From the NCBI RefSeq assembly GCF_000425065.1, contig NZ_AULB01000024.1, positions 79,493 to 143,492 on the forward strand: 64,000 nucleotides of DNA. The letters are read 5' to 3'. The notes beneath the pieces were generated by a model. It saw only the letters and a list, made by a program, of their open reading frames with translations. It ran no database searches and had not been told where the DNA came from. Every line of letters begins with the position of its first letter. Position 1 is the first letter of the stretch. The stretch comes from Actinomadura rifamycini DSM 43936 (lineage in GTDB: Bacteria > Actinomycetota > Actinomycetes > Streptosporangiales > Streptosporangiaceae). Below are positions 55,912 through 64,000 of the stretch, one piece after another. Made by a program: the position numbers and the translations under genes.

Positions 55912-56756
55912 CCGTAGTTGCGGCCCGTGCAGCCGACCTCCCCCGCGATCGTCGCGCAGACGCCGAGCAGGCCGACGACGTCGGCGTAGTCGTCCGTCGT
56001 GAGCTCGGTGGTGCGCGGGCCGGCGAGGCGGACGCCCGGGATGACCGCGCACGACTGCGCGATCGCCGTCGCGTTCCACTCGACCGCGAGGGTGTAGGGC
56101 GCGGGGACGGTGAGCTGCGGCCACCGTTCGTCCCGCAGTGAGCGCAGCGCGGTCTCGTAGATGCGCTCCTGCGCGCGCGCCGGCGGGATCAGTTCGGCGG
56201 CGTACCGGTCGAGGCCCCGCTTGACGGCGACGGTCGGGACGGCGCCGAGGACGTCCCGCGCCTCGGCGCACGCGGCCTCGTCCCCGGCGACGAGGCCGAT
56301 CGGGACGCCGAGGGAGCCCGCGTACCCGGCCATCAGCCGGATCTCGCCCGCGATCTCCCCGTTGAGGTAGAGGTTCTGGATCTCCCGGCCCATCCACGTG
56401 TGGTTGAGGACGCCCCGTTCCGCCCCGGCCCGCGCGTGGTACCCGACGTAGAGCGCGACGTCGAAGCCCGCGTCGAGGCCCTCGCCCATGCGCATGGGCT
56501 TGTAGGGGCCCCGGACGAGCGTGCACCGCTCGTCGATGAGGTCGGCGCGCAGGTTGCGGCCGCCGCCGTGCGCGTCGGTGACGACGACGCTCTCGGCCCC
56601 GGCGTCGAACGCGGCGCGGACCGCGGCGTTGGCGTCGCCGGTCATCAGCTCGCAGCCGCGCTCGTAGCCGCGCCCGCCCGCGCGCATCTCCTCGGGGTCG
56701 GTGAGCCCCGAGACGCCCTCCATGTCGACCGAAACGAAGACCTTCATGACCGCCAT
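55908..56756 (-). CDS. M55 family D-aminopeptidase (DppA-like)
   Basis: A zinc-dependent peptidase of about 280 residues that cleaves D-amino-acid peptides such as D-Ala-D-Ala. Metal and catalytic motifs are SVDMEGVSGL near the N-terminus, VVVTDAHGGGRNLRAD, VALYVGYHARAG, GVLNHTWMG and GEIAGEIRLMAGYAG. Full length for DppA. Starts ATG 56756 or ATG 56747 (MKVFVSVDMEG) are both possible. It may recycle peptidoglycan peptides. Divergent from the ABC exporter operon. Confidence 0.9.
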   Translation of the reverse strand: MAVMKVFVSVDMEGVSGLTDPEEMRAGGRGYERGCELMTGDANAAVRAAFDAGAESVVVTDAHGGGRNLRADLIDERCTLVRGPYKPMRMGEGLDAGFDVALYVGYHARAGAERGVLNHTWMGREIQNLYLNGEIAGEIRLMAGYAGSLGVPIGLVAGDEAACAEARDVLGAVPTVAVKRGLDRYAAELIPPARAQERIYETALRSLRDERWPQLTVPAPYTLAVEWNATAIAQSCAVIPGVRLAGPRTTELTTDDYADVVGLLGVCATIAGEVGCTGRNYG

Positions 56757-56905
56757 GGTGCCCCGGCCGGGCGATCCGCGCACGCGCCCCGAACGGGCGG
56801 CCGTCCGCTTCCCGCTGCCGGACCCGGCGTTTCGCCTGCACACGGCGCTGTATACGAGGCGCGACCGCGCCCCCGCCCCTCGCACTAGTGCGATGGGATG
56901 TAGTA

Positions 56906-56930
56906 CTTCTGCTATCTTCTGCAGCAGAAG
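56906..56930. promoter_or_regulatory. Three CTTCTGC boxes upstream of the ABC operon
   Basis: CTTCTGC at 56906-56912 and 56916-56922 (10 bp apart, direct) and its complement GCAGAAG at 56924-56930; the last two form a palindrome CTTCTGC-A-GCAGAAG. A perfect 12-bp palindrome CGCACTAGTGCG lies at 56881-56892. The boxes end 40 bp before the ABC ATPase start; the XRE protein at 58739 is a candidate binder. Confidence 0.55.
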
Positions 56931-56969
56931 CACGGCATTTGATCCGAGGTCCACTATGGAGGGGGACGG

Positions 56970-57860
56970 ATGAGCGAGCCGGTGGTGCGGGCCCGCGACC
57001 TGCGCATGACGTACGGGCGCACGGAGGTCCTGCGCGGGGTCGACCTGGACGTCGCGGCGGGCGAGGTCGTGACGCTGCTCGGGCCGAACGGGGCGGGCAA
57101 GACGACGACCATCGAGATCCTCGAAGGGTTCCGGCTGCGGTCGTCCGGCGACGTCCGGGTGCTCGGGACCGACCCCGGGACGGGCGGCAACGCGTGGCGG
57201 GCGCGGCTCGGGATCGTCCTGCAGAACTGGCGGGACCATTCCCGCTGGGGCGCCCGGGAGCTGCTCGCGCACGTCGCGTCGCTGTACGAGCGGCCGCGCG
57301 ACCCCGACGAGCTGCTGGAAATCATGGGCCTGACCGGGCAGGCCGGGCAGACGGTCTCCCGGCTGTCGGGCGGGCAGCGCCGCCGGCTGGACGTCGCGCT
57401 CGGCATCGTCGGCCGCCCCGAGCTGCTCTTCCTGGACGAGCCGACGACCGGGTTCGACCCGCAGGCGCGCCGCGAGTTCCACGAGCTGGTCGAGCGGCTC
57501 GCGCGGGACGAGGGCATGGCGGTGCTGCTCACCACGCACGACCTCGCGGAGGCCGAGCGGCTCGCCGACCGGATCGCGGTCCTGGTCGGCGGCGAGGTCA
57601 GGGCGTGCGGGACGCCGGCGAGCCTGGCGGCGACCGCGCGGGCGTCGTCGGAGGTCCGCTGGATCGAGGGCGGCGAGCTCCGCGGCGAGCGGACGTCCGA
57701 CCCGTCGCGGCTCGCGTTCGAGCTGCACCGCAGGTTCGGCGGTCCGGTGCCGGGACTGGAGGTCCGGCGGGCGTCCCTGGAGGACACCTACCTCGGCCTG
57801 GTCGCGGGCGGCGGGGACGGCGGGCGATTCACCATCGAGGAGAGCGGGAGGGCGGCGTGA
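56970..57860 (+). CDS. ABC exporter ATP-binding protein
   Basis: A 296-residue DrrA/CcmA-type ATPase. Walker A GPNGAGKTTT, Q-loop GIVLQNW, signature SRLSGGQRRRLDVAL, Walker B LLFLDEPTTGFDP and H-loop TTHD are intact. A C-terminal extension of about 80 residues (EVRWIEGGELRGE to LEDTYLGLV) is typical of daunorubicin-type exporters. Its TGA overlaps the permease GTG by four bases. First gene of a four-gene operon (ATPase, permease, XRE regulator, membrane protein). Confidence 0.95.
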   Translation: MSEPVVRARDLRMTYGRTEVLRGVDLDVAAGEVVTLLGPNGAGKTTTIEILEGFRLRSSGDVRVLGTDPGTGGNAWRARLGIVLQNWRDHSRWGARELLAHVASLYERPRDPDELLEIMGLTGQAGQTVSRLSGGQRRRLDVALGIVGRPELLFLDEPTTGFDPQARREFHELVERLARDEGMAVLLTTHDLAEAERLADRIAVLVGGEVRACGTPASLAATARASSEVRWIEGGELRGERTSDPSRLAFELHRRFGGPVPGLEVRRASLEDTYLGLVAGGGDGGRFTIEESGRAA

Positions 57861-58714
57861 ACACCCGGGTCGCGAAGATCGGGCTCCGCCGGGGGCGGGC
57901 CGAGTACATGCAGTTCCTGCGCAGCCGGCAGGAGTTCGCCAGCGCGATGATCGGGACGGTCGGCGTCTACCTGGCGCTCGTCCTGTGGCAGGGCGGGCAC
58001 GACGTGGAGGGCGCGGCGGGCGCGTCGCAGGCCGTGCTGATGACGGCCGGGTTCATCGCGTTCGCGGTGTACACGGCGGGGCTGCTGAACCTCCCGATGT
58101 CGATCGCGGCGGACCGCGAGGAGGGGACGCTGCTGCGGATGCGGACGGTCCCGAACGGCATCCCCGCGTACCTGGTCGGGCGCGCGGTGTACGTCCTCGC
58201 GCAGATCGCGACGTACGTCGTGCTGATGCTCGCCGCGGGCGCCGCGTTCGGCGGGCTCGACCTGCCCACCGCCGCCGGCGACTGGGTGACGCTGGCGTGG
58301 GTGCTCGTCCTCGGCACGCTGTCGGTCGTCCCGCTCGGCGCCGCGCTCGGCGCGCTGCTGCCGGGCGCGCGCAACGCGGCCGGCATCCTGTCGCTGCCGA
58401 TGATGGGCCTGATGCTCGTCTCGGGCGTGATGTTCCCCGTGACTGCGATGCCGGAGCCCGTCCAGTGGGTCGCGCAGGTGTTCCCGCTGTACTGGCAGGG
58501 GCTCGGGCTGCGGTCGGTGTTCCTGCCCGACGCGATGCTCGCCGCCGAGATCGGCGGGAGCTGGCGGCTCGCCGAGGCCGCGGCGGTGCTGGGCGCTTGG
58601 TCGCTGCTCGGGCTGCTGCTCGCGCCCGTCCTGCTGCTGCGCGCCGCGCGCCGCGAGTCGGGGACGCGGCTGGCGCGGGCCCAGGAGAGGCGCGCCGCGC
58701 AGGGCGCGCTCTGA
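57857..58714 (+). CDS. ABC-2 type permease
   Basis: A 285-residue six-helix ABC-2 permease: hydrophobic segments start at FASAMIGTVGVYLALVLW and continue through AVLMTAGFIAFAVYTAGLL, VLAQIATYVVLMLAAGAAF and LSLPMMGLMLVSGVMFP to SLLGLLLAPVLLLRAA. The ADREEGTLLRMRTVPN loop is the usual permease coupling element. GTG 57857 overlaps the ATPase stop (GTGA). Possible drug or lipid exporter; substrate not predictable. Confidence 0.93.
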   Translation: MNTRVAKIGLRRGRAEYMQFLRSRQEFASAMIGTVGVYLALVLWQGGHDVEGAAGASQAVLMTAGFIAFAVYTAGLLNLPMSIAADREEGTLLRMRTVPNGIPAYLVGRAVYVLAQIATYVVLMLAAGAAFGGLDLPTAAGDWVTLAWVLVLGTLSVVPLGAALGALLPGARNAAGILSLPMMGLMLVSGVMFPVTAMPEPVQWVAQVFPLYWQGLGLRSVFLPDAMLAAEIGGSWRLAEAAAVLGAWSLLGLLLAPVLLLRAARRESGTRLARAQERRAAQGAL

Positions 58715-58738
58715 GCGGGTTTGCGGGAGACTGGGGCG

Positions 58739-58978
58739 GTGGCAGGGGACAAGGAGACCGTCTACAACCGGATCGCGGTGCTGCGCGCCGAGCGGGGCGT
58801 GTCGCGCCGCGATCTGGCGAAGGCACTGGGCGTCCACTACCAGACGGTCGGGTACCTGGAGCGCGGCGAGTACAGCCCCAGCCTGCACCTCGCGCTGCGG
58901 ATCGCGGAATTCTTCGAGGTGCCGGTGGAGGTCGTATTCTCGCTGGCGCCGTTCCCGAGGCTGGGGAGCGCCGGGTGA
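58739..58978 (+). CDS. XRE family regulator, small
   Basis: A 79-residue single-domain helix-turn-helix protein: YNRIAVLRAERGVSRRDLAK, ALGVHYQTVGYLERGEYSPSL, LALRIAEFFEVPVEVVFSL. This is the short YozG/Cro-type group often found with a membrane partner gene. GTG 58739 has GGGAG nine bases upstream; the TGA overlaps the next gene's GTG. Probably regulates this operon through the CTTCTGC boxes. Confidence 0.93.
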   Translation: MAGDKETVYNRIAVLRAERGVSRRDLAKALGVHYQTVGYLERGEYSPSLHLALRIAEFFEVPVEVVFSLAPFPRLGSAG

Positions 58979-59583
58979 AGGAGGCGAGAGTGCGGCGGTT
59001 GGCCGAACGCTGGGCGAGGACCCAGGAGCAGGGGCTCGAGGAAGACCGCCTGCGGTCCTGGCACCGGACCCGGACGCGCCGACGCGTCACCGCCGCGGCG
59101 GGAGGGCTGGGGCTGGCGATGCCGTGGGCCGGGACGGTCGTGTCGTGGCACCTGGCGCCCAGCGACACCGCCATGTACTGGACGATCGGGCTGTTCATCG
59201 GCTACGTCGTGATCGTGGTTCCGGTGTACGGCGCGCTGAACATCGCCACCCGCGGGACGACCTCGCTGGCCGAGGACCGGCTCGACGAGCGGCAGGTCGC
59301 CGACCGGCTCCGCGCGTACACGATCGCGCACCGGGCGATGCTCCTGCTGCTGGTCGTCCTCATGCTCGCGGTGCTGGCCGTCGAGGGCGACCGCGACACG
59401 TTCATCCCGATGGCCGCGATCGTCACCGGCGTCGTGGCGCTGTTCAGCACGCACCTGGCGCTGCCCGTCCTCGTCGCCGGCTGGCGGCTGCCCGACCCGC
59501 CGCCCGACGACGAGGACGAGGACGGCGAGGACGGCGAGGACGGCGAGCAGGGGCCCGGCGGGCCCGGCGGCGGGGGCCGCTAG
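58975..59583 (+). CDS. Four-helix membrane protein of the XRE operon
   Basis: A 202-residue protein with a basic N-terminal region (RVRRLAERWARTQEQ), four membrane helices (AAAGGLGLAMPWAGTVVSW; TIGLFIGYVVIVVPVYGAL; AMLLLLVVLMLAVLAV; AAIVTGVVALFSTHLALPVL) and an acidic tail with DGEDGEDGE-type repeats. Not recognised, but small membrane proteins following YozG-like XRE genes are common and may modulate the regulator. GTG 58975 overlaps the XRE stop; its TAG is shared in a CTAG with the convergent glgP stop. Confidence 0.8.
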   Translation: MKEARVRRLAERWARTQEQGLEEDRLRSWHRTRTRRRVTAAAGGLGLAMPWAGTVVSWHLAPSDTAMYWTIGLFIGYVVIVVPVYGALNIATRGTTSLAEDRLDERQVADRLRAYTIAHRAMLLLLVVLMLAVLAVEGDRDTFIPMAAIVTGVVALFSTHLALPVLVAGWRLPDPPPDDEDEDGEDGEDGEQGPGGPGGGGR

Positions 59584-62174
59584 CGCAGGTCGCCGTTCGT
59601 CATGCCGTGCGGCGCGGGCGGCAGCGCGACCAGCCCCGGCTCGGCCCGTCCCGACAGCCGCGGATGGCTCGGCACGACGCGGACGCTGTAGCCGAACGCT
59701 CCGCTGCGGGCGAGCGGGATCTCCCCCGCGTACCGGAGCCGCCCGCCGTCGGCCTTCTCCGCGCCGCCGAGCTCCAGGTACGCCGGGTCGACGAGCGTGT
59801 CGGACGCGTCGACCCGCCCGTAGGCGACCTCGACGGCGACGTCGCCGGGGTCGAGCCCGCCGAGGTCGACCACGACCCGGACCGGCAGCCGCGCGCCGAC
59901 GTGCGGGCTCTCGTCCCCGCCGCCGTCGACGTGCTCGACGGTGACGCCCGGCCACGCCCGCGCGACCCGCCGCTTCCACGCGGCCAGCTCGCGGGCGCCC
60001 GCGTACCCGTCGGCGGCCATCGCGCGCGCCGACCCCGCCGCCGGGGTGTAGTACCGCTCGACGTAGTCGCGGACCATCCGGGTCGCCAGGACCTTCGGCC
60101 CGAGGGTCGCGATGGTGTGCTTGACCATCTCCAGCCAGCGGCGCGGCAGCCCGGCGGAGTCGCGGTCGTAGAACGTGACGGCGACGTGGTCCTCGATCAG
60201 CTCGTACAGCGCGGCGGCCTCCAGGTCGTCGCGCCGGTCCGGGGCGGCGAGGCCGTCGGCGGACGGGATCGACCAGCCGTTCTGCCCGTCGTACCACTCG
60301 TCCCACCAGCCGTCCCGCACCGACAGGTTCAGCGCGCCGTTCAGCGCGGCCTTCATCCCGGACGTGCCGCACGCCTCCAGCGGGCGCAGCGGGTTGTTCA
60401 TCCACACGTCGCAGCCCTGCACGAGGAGGCGTCCGAGGTCCATGTCGTAGTCGGGCAGGAACACGATGCGGTGCCGGACGTCCTCGGCGTCGGCGAACCG
60501 GACGATCTCCTGGATGAGCCGCTTGCCGCCCTCGTCGGCCGGGTGCGCCTTCCCGGCGATGACGATCTGCACGGGGCGCCGCGGGTCCAGCAGGATGCGG
60601 CGGAGCCGGGCGGGGTCGCGCATCATCAGCGTGAGCCGCTTGTAGGACGGGACGCGCCGCGCGAACCCGATCGTCAGGACGTCGGGGTCGAGGGCGTCGT
60701 CGGTCCAGGACGTCTCGGCCTCGCTCGCGCCGCGCTGCCGCCACGACTCGCGCAGCCGCCGCCGCGCGTCCGCGACGAGGCGGCGGCGCAGCAGGCCCCG
60801 CACCCGCCACAGCTCGGTGCCCGGGCGGGACAGGATCTCCTCCCAGCCGCTGCCGGTCTCCACGAGCGACGGGATCTCGCGGGCGGCGAGCTCCTGGATC
60901 TCGCGGGCCACCCAGGTGCCCGCGTGGACGCCGTTGGTGATCGACCCGATCGGCACCTCGGCGGTGTCGAACCCGCCCCACAGGCCGCCGAACATCTCCC
61001 GGCTGACCCGCCCGTGCAGCTCGCTGACGCCGTTGACGCGCTGCGCGAGCCGCATGCCCATGACGGCCATGTTGAACACGGTCCGGTCGCCGCCCGGGTA
61101 GTCCTCGGCGCCGAGCGCGAGGATCCGGTCGACGGGCACCGCCGGTTCCTCGTTCGCCCCGCCGAAGTACCGCCCGACCAGTTCGCGCGGGAACCGGTCG
61201 ATGCCCGCGGGGACGGGCGTGTGGGTGGTGAACACGGTGCCCGCGCGGGCCGCCTCCAGGGCCTCGTCGAAGGCGAGGCCGTGCTCGGCGACCAGCTCCC
61301 GGATGCGTTCCAGGCCGAGGAACCCGGCGTGGCCCTCGTTCGTGTGGAACACCTCGGGGGCCGCGTGCCCGGTGATGCGGCAGTACGCGCGGATCGCGCG
61401 GACCCCGCCGATGCCGAGCAGCATCTCCTGCAGCAGCCGGTGGTCGCCGCCGCCCCCGTACAGCCGGTCGGTGACGTCCCGGGCGGACGGCTCGTTCTCC
61501 TCGACGTCGGAGTCCAGCAGGAGTTGCGGGACGCGGCCGACGCGGGCGAGCCACACCTGCGCGTGCAGCGGCCCGCCCTTGGGCAGCCCGATGCGGACCC
61601 GCACCGGCGAGCCGTCCTTCTCGCGCAGCAGGGTGAGCGGCAGCCCGTTCGGGTCGATCGGCGGGTACCGCTCGAGCTGCCAGCCGTCCGGCGACAGCGA
61701 CTGCGAGAAGTACCCGTGCCGGTACAGCAGGCCGACCCCGATGATCGGGACGCCGAGGTCGCTGGCGGTCTTCAGGTGGTCGCCCGCCAGGATGCCGAGG
61801 CCGCCCGAGTACTGCGGCAGCGCCGCGGTGATGCCGTACTCCGGCGAGAAGTACGCGATGGACGACGGCACGCCGGGCCGCGACTGGTACCAGCGGGGCG
61901 CCGTCAGGTACTCGCGCAGCTCCTCGGCGGCGTCCCGGAGGCGGCGCAGGAACCGGCGGTCCTCGGCGAGGCGGTCCAGCCGCTCCGGGGACACCTCGCC
62001 GAGCAGCCGGACGGGGTCGTGGTCGACGGCCTTCCACAGCGCGGGATCCACGGCCCGGAACAGGTCGAGCGTCTCGTGGTGCCAGGACCAGCGCAGGTTG
62101 AGGACGAGTTCCTCGAGCTGCGTCAGCGGCTCGGGAAGGACGGTGCGGACGGTGAAGCGTCGTATCGCCTTCAC
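59580..62174 (-). CDS. glgP: Alpha-glucan phosphorylase
   Basis: An 864-residue glycogen/maltodextrin phosphorylase of the actinobacterial GT35 type, which releases glucose-1-phosphate. Motifs include LRWSWHHETLDLFRAVDP, YFSPEYGITAALPQYSGGLGILAGDHLK, GVGLLYRHGYFSQ, EVFHTNEGHAG, VFTTHTPVPAGIDRFP and the PLP/phosphate site PLRPLEACGTSGMKAALNG. The GTG start at 62174 has GGAGG five bases upstream. Divergent from glgE; the two form a glucan-turnover locus. Confidence 0.97.
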   Translation of the reverse strand: MKAIRRFTVRTVLPEPLTQLEELVLNLRWSWHHETLDLFRAVDPALWKAVDHDPVRLLGEVSPERLDRLAEDRRFLRRLRDAAEELREYLTAPRWYQSRPGVPSSIAYFSPEYGITAALPQYSGGLGILAGDHLKTASDLGVPIIGVGLLYRHGYFSQSLSPDGWQLERYPPIDPNGLPLTLLREKDGSPVRVRIGLPKGGPLHAQVWLARVGRVPQLLLDSDVEENEPSARDVTDRLYGGGGDHRLLQEMLLGIGGVRAIRAYCRITGHAAPEVFHTNEGHAGFLGLERIRELVAEHGLAFDEALEAARAGTVFTTHTPVPAGIDRFPRELVGRYFGGANEEPAVPVDRILALGAEDYPGGDRTVFNMAVMGMRLAQRVNGVSELHGRVSREMFGGLWGGFDTAEVPIGSITNGVHAGTWVAREIQELAAREIPSLVETGSGWEEILSRPGTELWRVRGLLRRRLVADARRRLRESWRQRGASEAETSWTDDALDPDVLTIGFARRVPSYKRLTLMMRDPARLRRILLDPRRPVQIVIAGKAHPADEGGKRLIQEIVRFADAEDVRHRIVFLPDYDMDLGRLLVQGCDVWMNNPLRPLEACGTSGMKAALNGALNLSVRDGWWDEWYDGQNGWSIPSADGLAAPDRRDDLEAAALYELIEDHVAVTFYDRDSAGLPRRWLEMVKHTIATLGPKVLATRMVRDYVERYYTPAAGSARAMAADGYAGARELAAWKRRVARAWPGVTVEHVDGGGDESPHVGARLPVRVVVDLGGLDPGDVAVEVAYGRVDASDTLVDPAYLELGGAEKADGGRLRYAGEIPLARSGAFGYSVRVVPSHPRLSGRAEPGLVALPPAPHGMTNGDLR

Positions 62175-62568
62175 GGGTTCCTCCAGGAGATGCCCCGGCC
62201 TCCGGACCGGGGAGGAATCCGGACTCCGCGAAGGGGCGTCCGGCCGAAGCCCGAACACCCCGGGTGCGCGCGGTTCCTCAACGAACGGCTCCGTTTCTGC
62301 TTCTTCCGGTCTCGAGACGAAACCCGATCATCACCCAGCGTAGCCACAAGGTTCCGCGGCGCGGACGTCACCCGCCGTCACGGTATGCGGGCGTCCGGCC
62401 GCGGCGCGATCGGCGCGAGGCGACCATCCCCTAACCGGATCGCGCCCTTCCTAACGTATGCGTCGAGTGGCGGATCACTTACCCAAAGTTACACAAAGCT
62501 ACAGGGCGGTAAGCCCGCACTCGCGGGCATGGACGTTTCGATGGCCTCGCACGGGTAGGGGATGCCAC
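62175..62568. other. Divergent control region of glgP and glgE
   Basis: A 394-bp non-coding region holding both promoters. Tandem 10-bp repeats CAAAGTTACA (62484-62493) and CAAAGCTACA (62494-62503) lie 66 bp before the glgE ATG in an unusually A-rich patch, and look like an operator or promoter element. Nothing else resembles a gene. Confidence 0.55.
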
Positions 62569-64000
62569 ATGCACGTCGAGTCCGGAACGTCCCATATGAC
62601 CGCTTTTCCGGGGCTCGGGTCTCCGGGGATCGGCCGTATACCGATCACGGACGTGGAGCCGGTGGTGGGGTGCGGCCGGTGGCCCGCCAAGGCGGTGGTG
62701 GGCGAGACGTTCGAGGTGTCGGCGACGGTGTTCCGCGAGGGGCACGAGATGCTGGGCGCGGCGGTGGTGCTGCGGACTCCGGACGGGGAGGAGTGCCCGC
62801 CGGCGCGGATGCGGGAGGTCGCCGCGGGCACCGACCGGTTCGCCGCGCTGGTGACGCCGACCGAGCAGGGGCTGTGGTCGTTCCGGGTGGAGGCGTGGGG
62901 CGACCCGGTCGCGCACTGGTGGCACGACGCCCAGATCAAGATCCCGCCCGGCCAGGACGTCGAACTGATGCTCGCCGAGGGCGCGCGGCTGTTCGAGCGT
63001 GCGGCCGACGCCGTCCCGTCCAAGGACGCGGCCGTCCTCGCCCGGATCGCCGGCCGCCTCGCCGACGAGACGGTCCCGGTCCGCGACCGGATGGACGCGG
63101 CCGCCGACCCGGAGGCCCGCGAGATCCTGGAGCGTCATCCGCTGCGGGACCTGGGCACCGCCGGGGAATGGTTCCCCCTCATCGTGCATAGGGAGCGGGC
63201 CCTCTACGGAGCCTGGTACGAGTTCTTCCCCCGCTCCGAAGGCGCGAGTTTCGACCCGATGGGCCGCCGCCCGCCCATGTCGGGCACCTTCCGCACCGCG
63301 ATGAAACGCCTCCCCGCCATCGCCGACATGGGCTTCGACGTCGTCTACCTCCCCCCGATCCACCCCATCGGCAGAACGGAACGCAAAGGCCCCAACAACA
63401 CCCTGGACGCCGGCCCCTACGACCCCGGATCCCCCTGGGCCATCGGGTCGGCCGACGGCGGCCACGACACCGTCCACCCCGACCTGGGCACCATCGAGGA
63501 CTTCGACGCGTTCGTCGCCCACGCCAACGACCACGGCCTCGAAGTCGCCCTGGACCTGGCGCTGCAGTGCTCCCCCGACCACCCCTGGGTGAGCGAGCAC
63601 CCCGAATGGTTCACCACCCGCGCCGACGGGTCCATCGCCTACGCCGAGAACCCGCCGAAGAAATACCAGGACATCTACCCCCTCAACTTCGACAACGACC
63701 CCGACGGCCTCTACGACGAAATCAAACGCATCGTCCGGCACTGGATGGACCACGGCGTGCGGATCTTCCGCGTCGACAACCCCCACACCAAACCCGTCCC
63801 CTTCTGGGAACGCCTCCTGGCCGACATCGCCGCCACCGACCCCGACGTGCTCTTCCTCGCCGAAGCCTTCACCCGCCCCGCCATGATGCACACCCTCGCC
63901 AAAATCGGCTTCCACCAGTCCTACACCTACTTCACCTGGCGCAACTCCGCCGACGAACTCCGCGACTACTTCACCCACCTCTCAGGGCCCGCCGCCCCCT
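62569..64000 (+). CDS. glgE: Alpha-1,4-glucan:maltose-1-phosphate maltosyltransferase, C-terminus beyond the window
   Basis: GH13_3 enzyme that transfers maltose from maltose-1-phosphate to glucan chains. The visible 477 codons begin MHVESGTSHMTAFPGLG and contain the beta domain (GCGRWPAKAVVGETFEVSAT), YEFFPRSEGA, FRTAMKRLPAIADMGFDVVY, LPPIHPIGRTERKGPNN, YAENPPKKYQDIYPLNF, the nucleophile Asp in RIFRVDNPHTKPVPFW and the acid/base Glu in LFLAEAFTRPAMM. ATG 62569 has AGGGG upstream; ATG 62596 is an alternative. In this pathway TreS, Pep2 and GlgB usually follow; they lie beyond the right edge. Confidence 0.95.
   Translation, partial: MHVESGTSHMTAFPGLGSPGIGRIPITDVEPVVGCGRWPAKAVVGETFEVSATVFREGHEMLGAAVVLRTPDGEECPPARMREVAAGTDRFAALVTPTEQGLWSFRVEAWGDPVAHWWHDAQIKIPPGQDVELMLAEGARLFERAADAVPSKDAAVLARIAGRLADETVPVRDRMDAAADPEAREILERHPLRDLGTAGEWFPLIVHRERALYGAWYEFFPRSEGASFDPMGRRPPMSGTFRTAMKRLPAIADMGFDVVYLPPIHPIGRTERKGPNNTLDAGPYDPGSPWAIGSADGGHDTVHPDLGTIEDFDAFVAHANDHGLEVALDLALQCSPDHPWVSEHPEWFTTRADGSIAYAENPPKKYQDIYPLNFDNDPDGLYDEIKRIVRHWMDHGVRIFRVDNPHTKPVPFWERLLADIAATDPDVLFLAEAFTRPAMMHTLAKIGFHQSYTYFTWRNSADELRDYFTHLSGPAAP

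Noticed and set aside
62562..63191. Plus-strand frame overlapping the start of glgE
   Set aside because: It is in another frame; the GlgE frame from 62569 has continuous family motifs to the window end.

Overview
The window is a very GC-rich stretch of actinomycete chromosome. Nearly every third codon position is G or C, GTG and TTG starts are common, and 4-bp GTGA overlaps join operon members. F420-type oxidoreductases, c-di-GMP proteins, many Ser/Thr kinases and a GlgE-type glucan locus fit a filamentous actinobacterium, perhaps Actinomadura or a relative; the genus is a guess from gene content. I saw no rRNA, tRNA, CRISPR array or insertion sequence.

Most of the left and middle is conserved backbone on the minus strand, read from right to left: etfB-etfA, a cysteine desulfurase, mnmA, an LLM oxidoreductase, a cobalamin-independent methionine synthase homologue, ligA, gatC-gatA-gatB, ilvB-ilvN-ilvC and serA (cut by the left edge). 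From memory this matches the order of the M. tuberculosis Rv3029c to Rv2996c block. Accessory genes interrupt it: a PadR-controlled ABC exporter, a DUF2079 membrane protein, a thymidylate-synthase-like protein, two membrane GGDEF-EAL proteins, a PQQ-type sugar dehydrogenase lipoprotein, a methyltransferase, a DUF6458 gene with a frameshift, and a TetR/MFS pair.

The ilvB leader encodes a 17-residue peptide rich in Ile, Leu and Val, followed by stem-loops and a T-tailed terminator: a transcription attenuator.

The right half is rich in signalling genes. Five kinase-type proteins (six kinase-fold domains) lie between 34.4 and 55.5 kb. Three form one minus-strand cluster: a kinase with a C-terminal membrane module, a dual-kinase protein ending in two DivIVA-like motifs, and a pseudokinase with a related membrane module. 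A fourth kinase carries an RsiV/DUF3298-like C-terminal domain, and a fifth carries a duplicated extracellular domain.

Between and beyond these lie an acyl-ACP desaturase, an SDR, an F420-reductase-like gene divergent from an HxlR regulator, an enoyl-CoA hydratase, and a SNF2 helicase whose Walker A motif is split by a 465-residue intein, followed by a SWIM protein. A D-aminopeptidase, an ABC exporter operon with an XRE regulator, and divergent glgP and glgE (cut by the right edge) complete the window.
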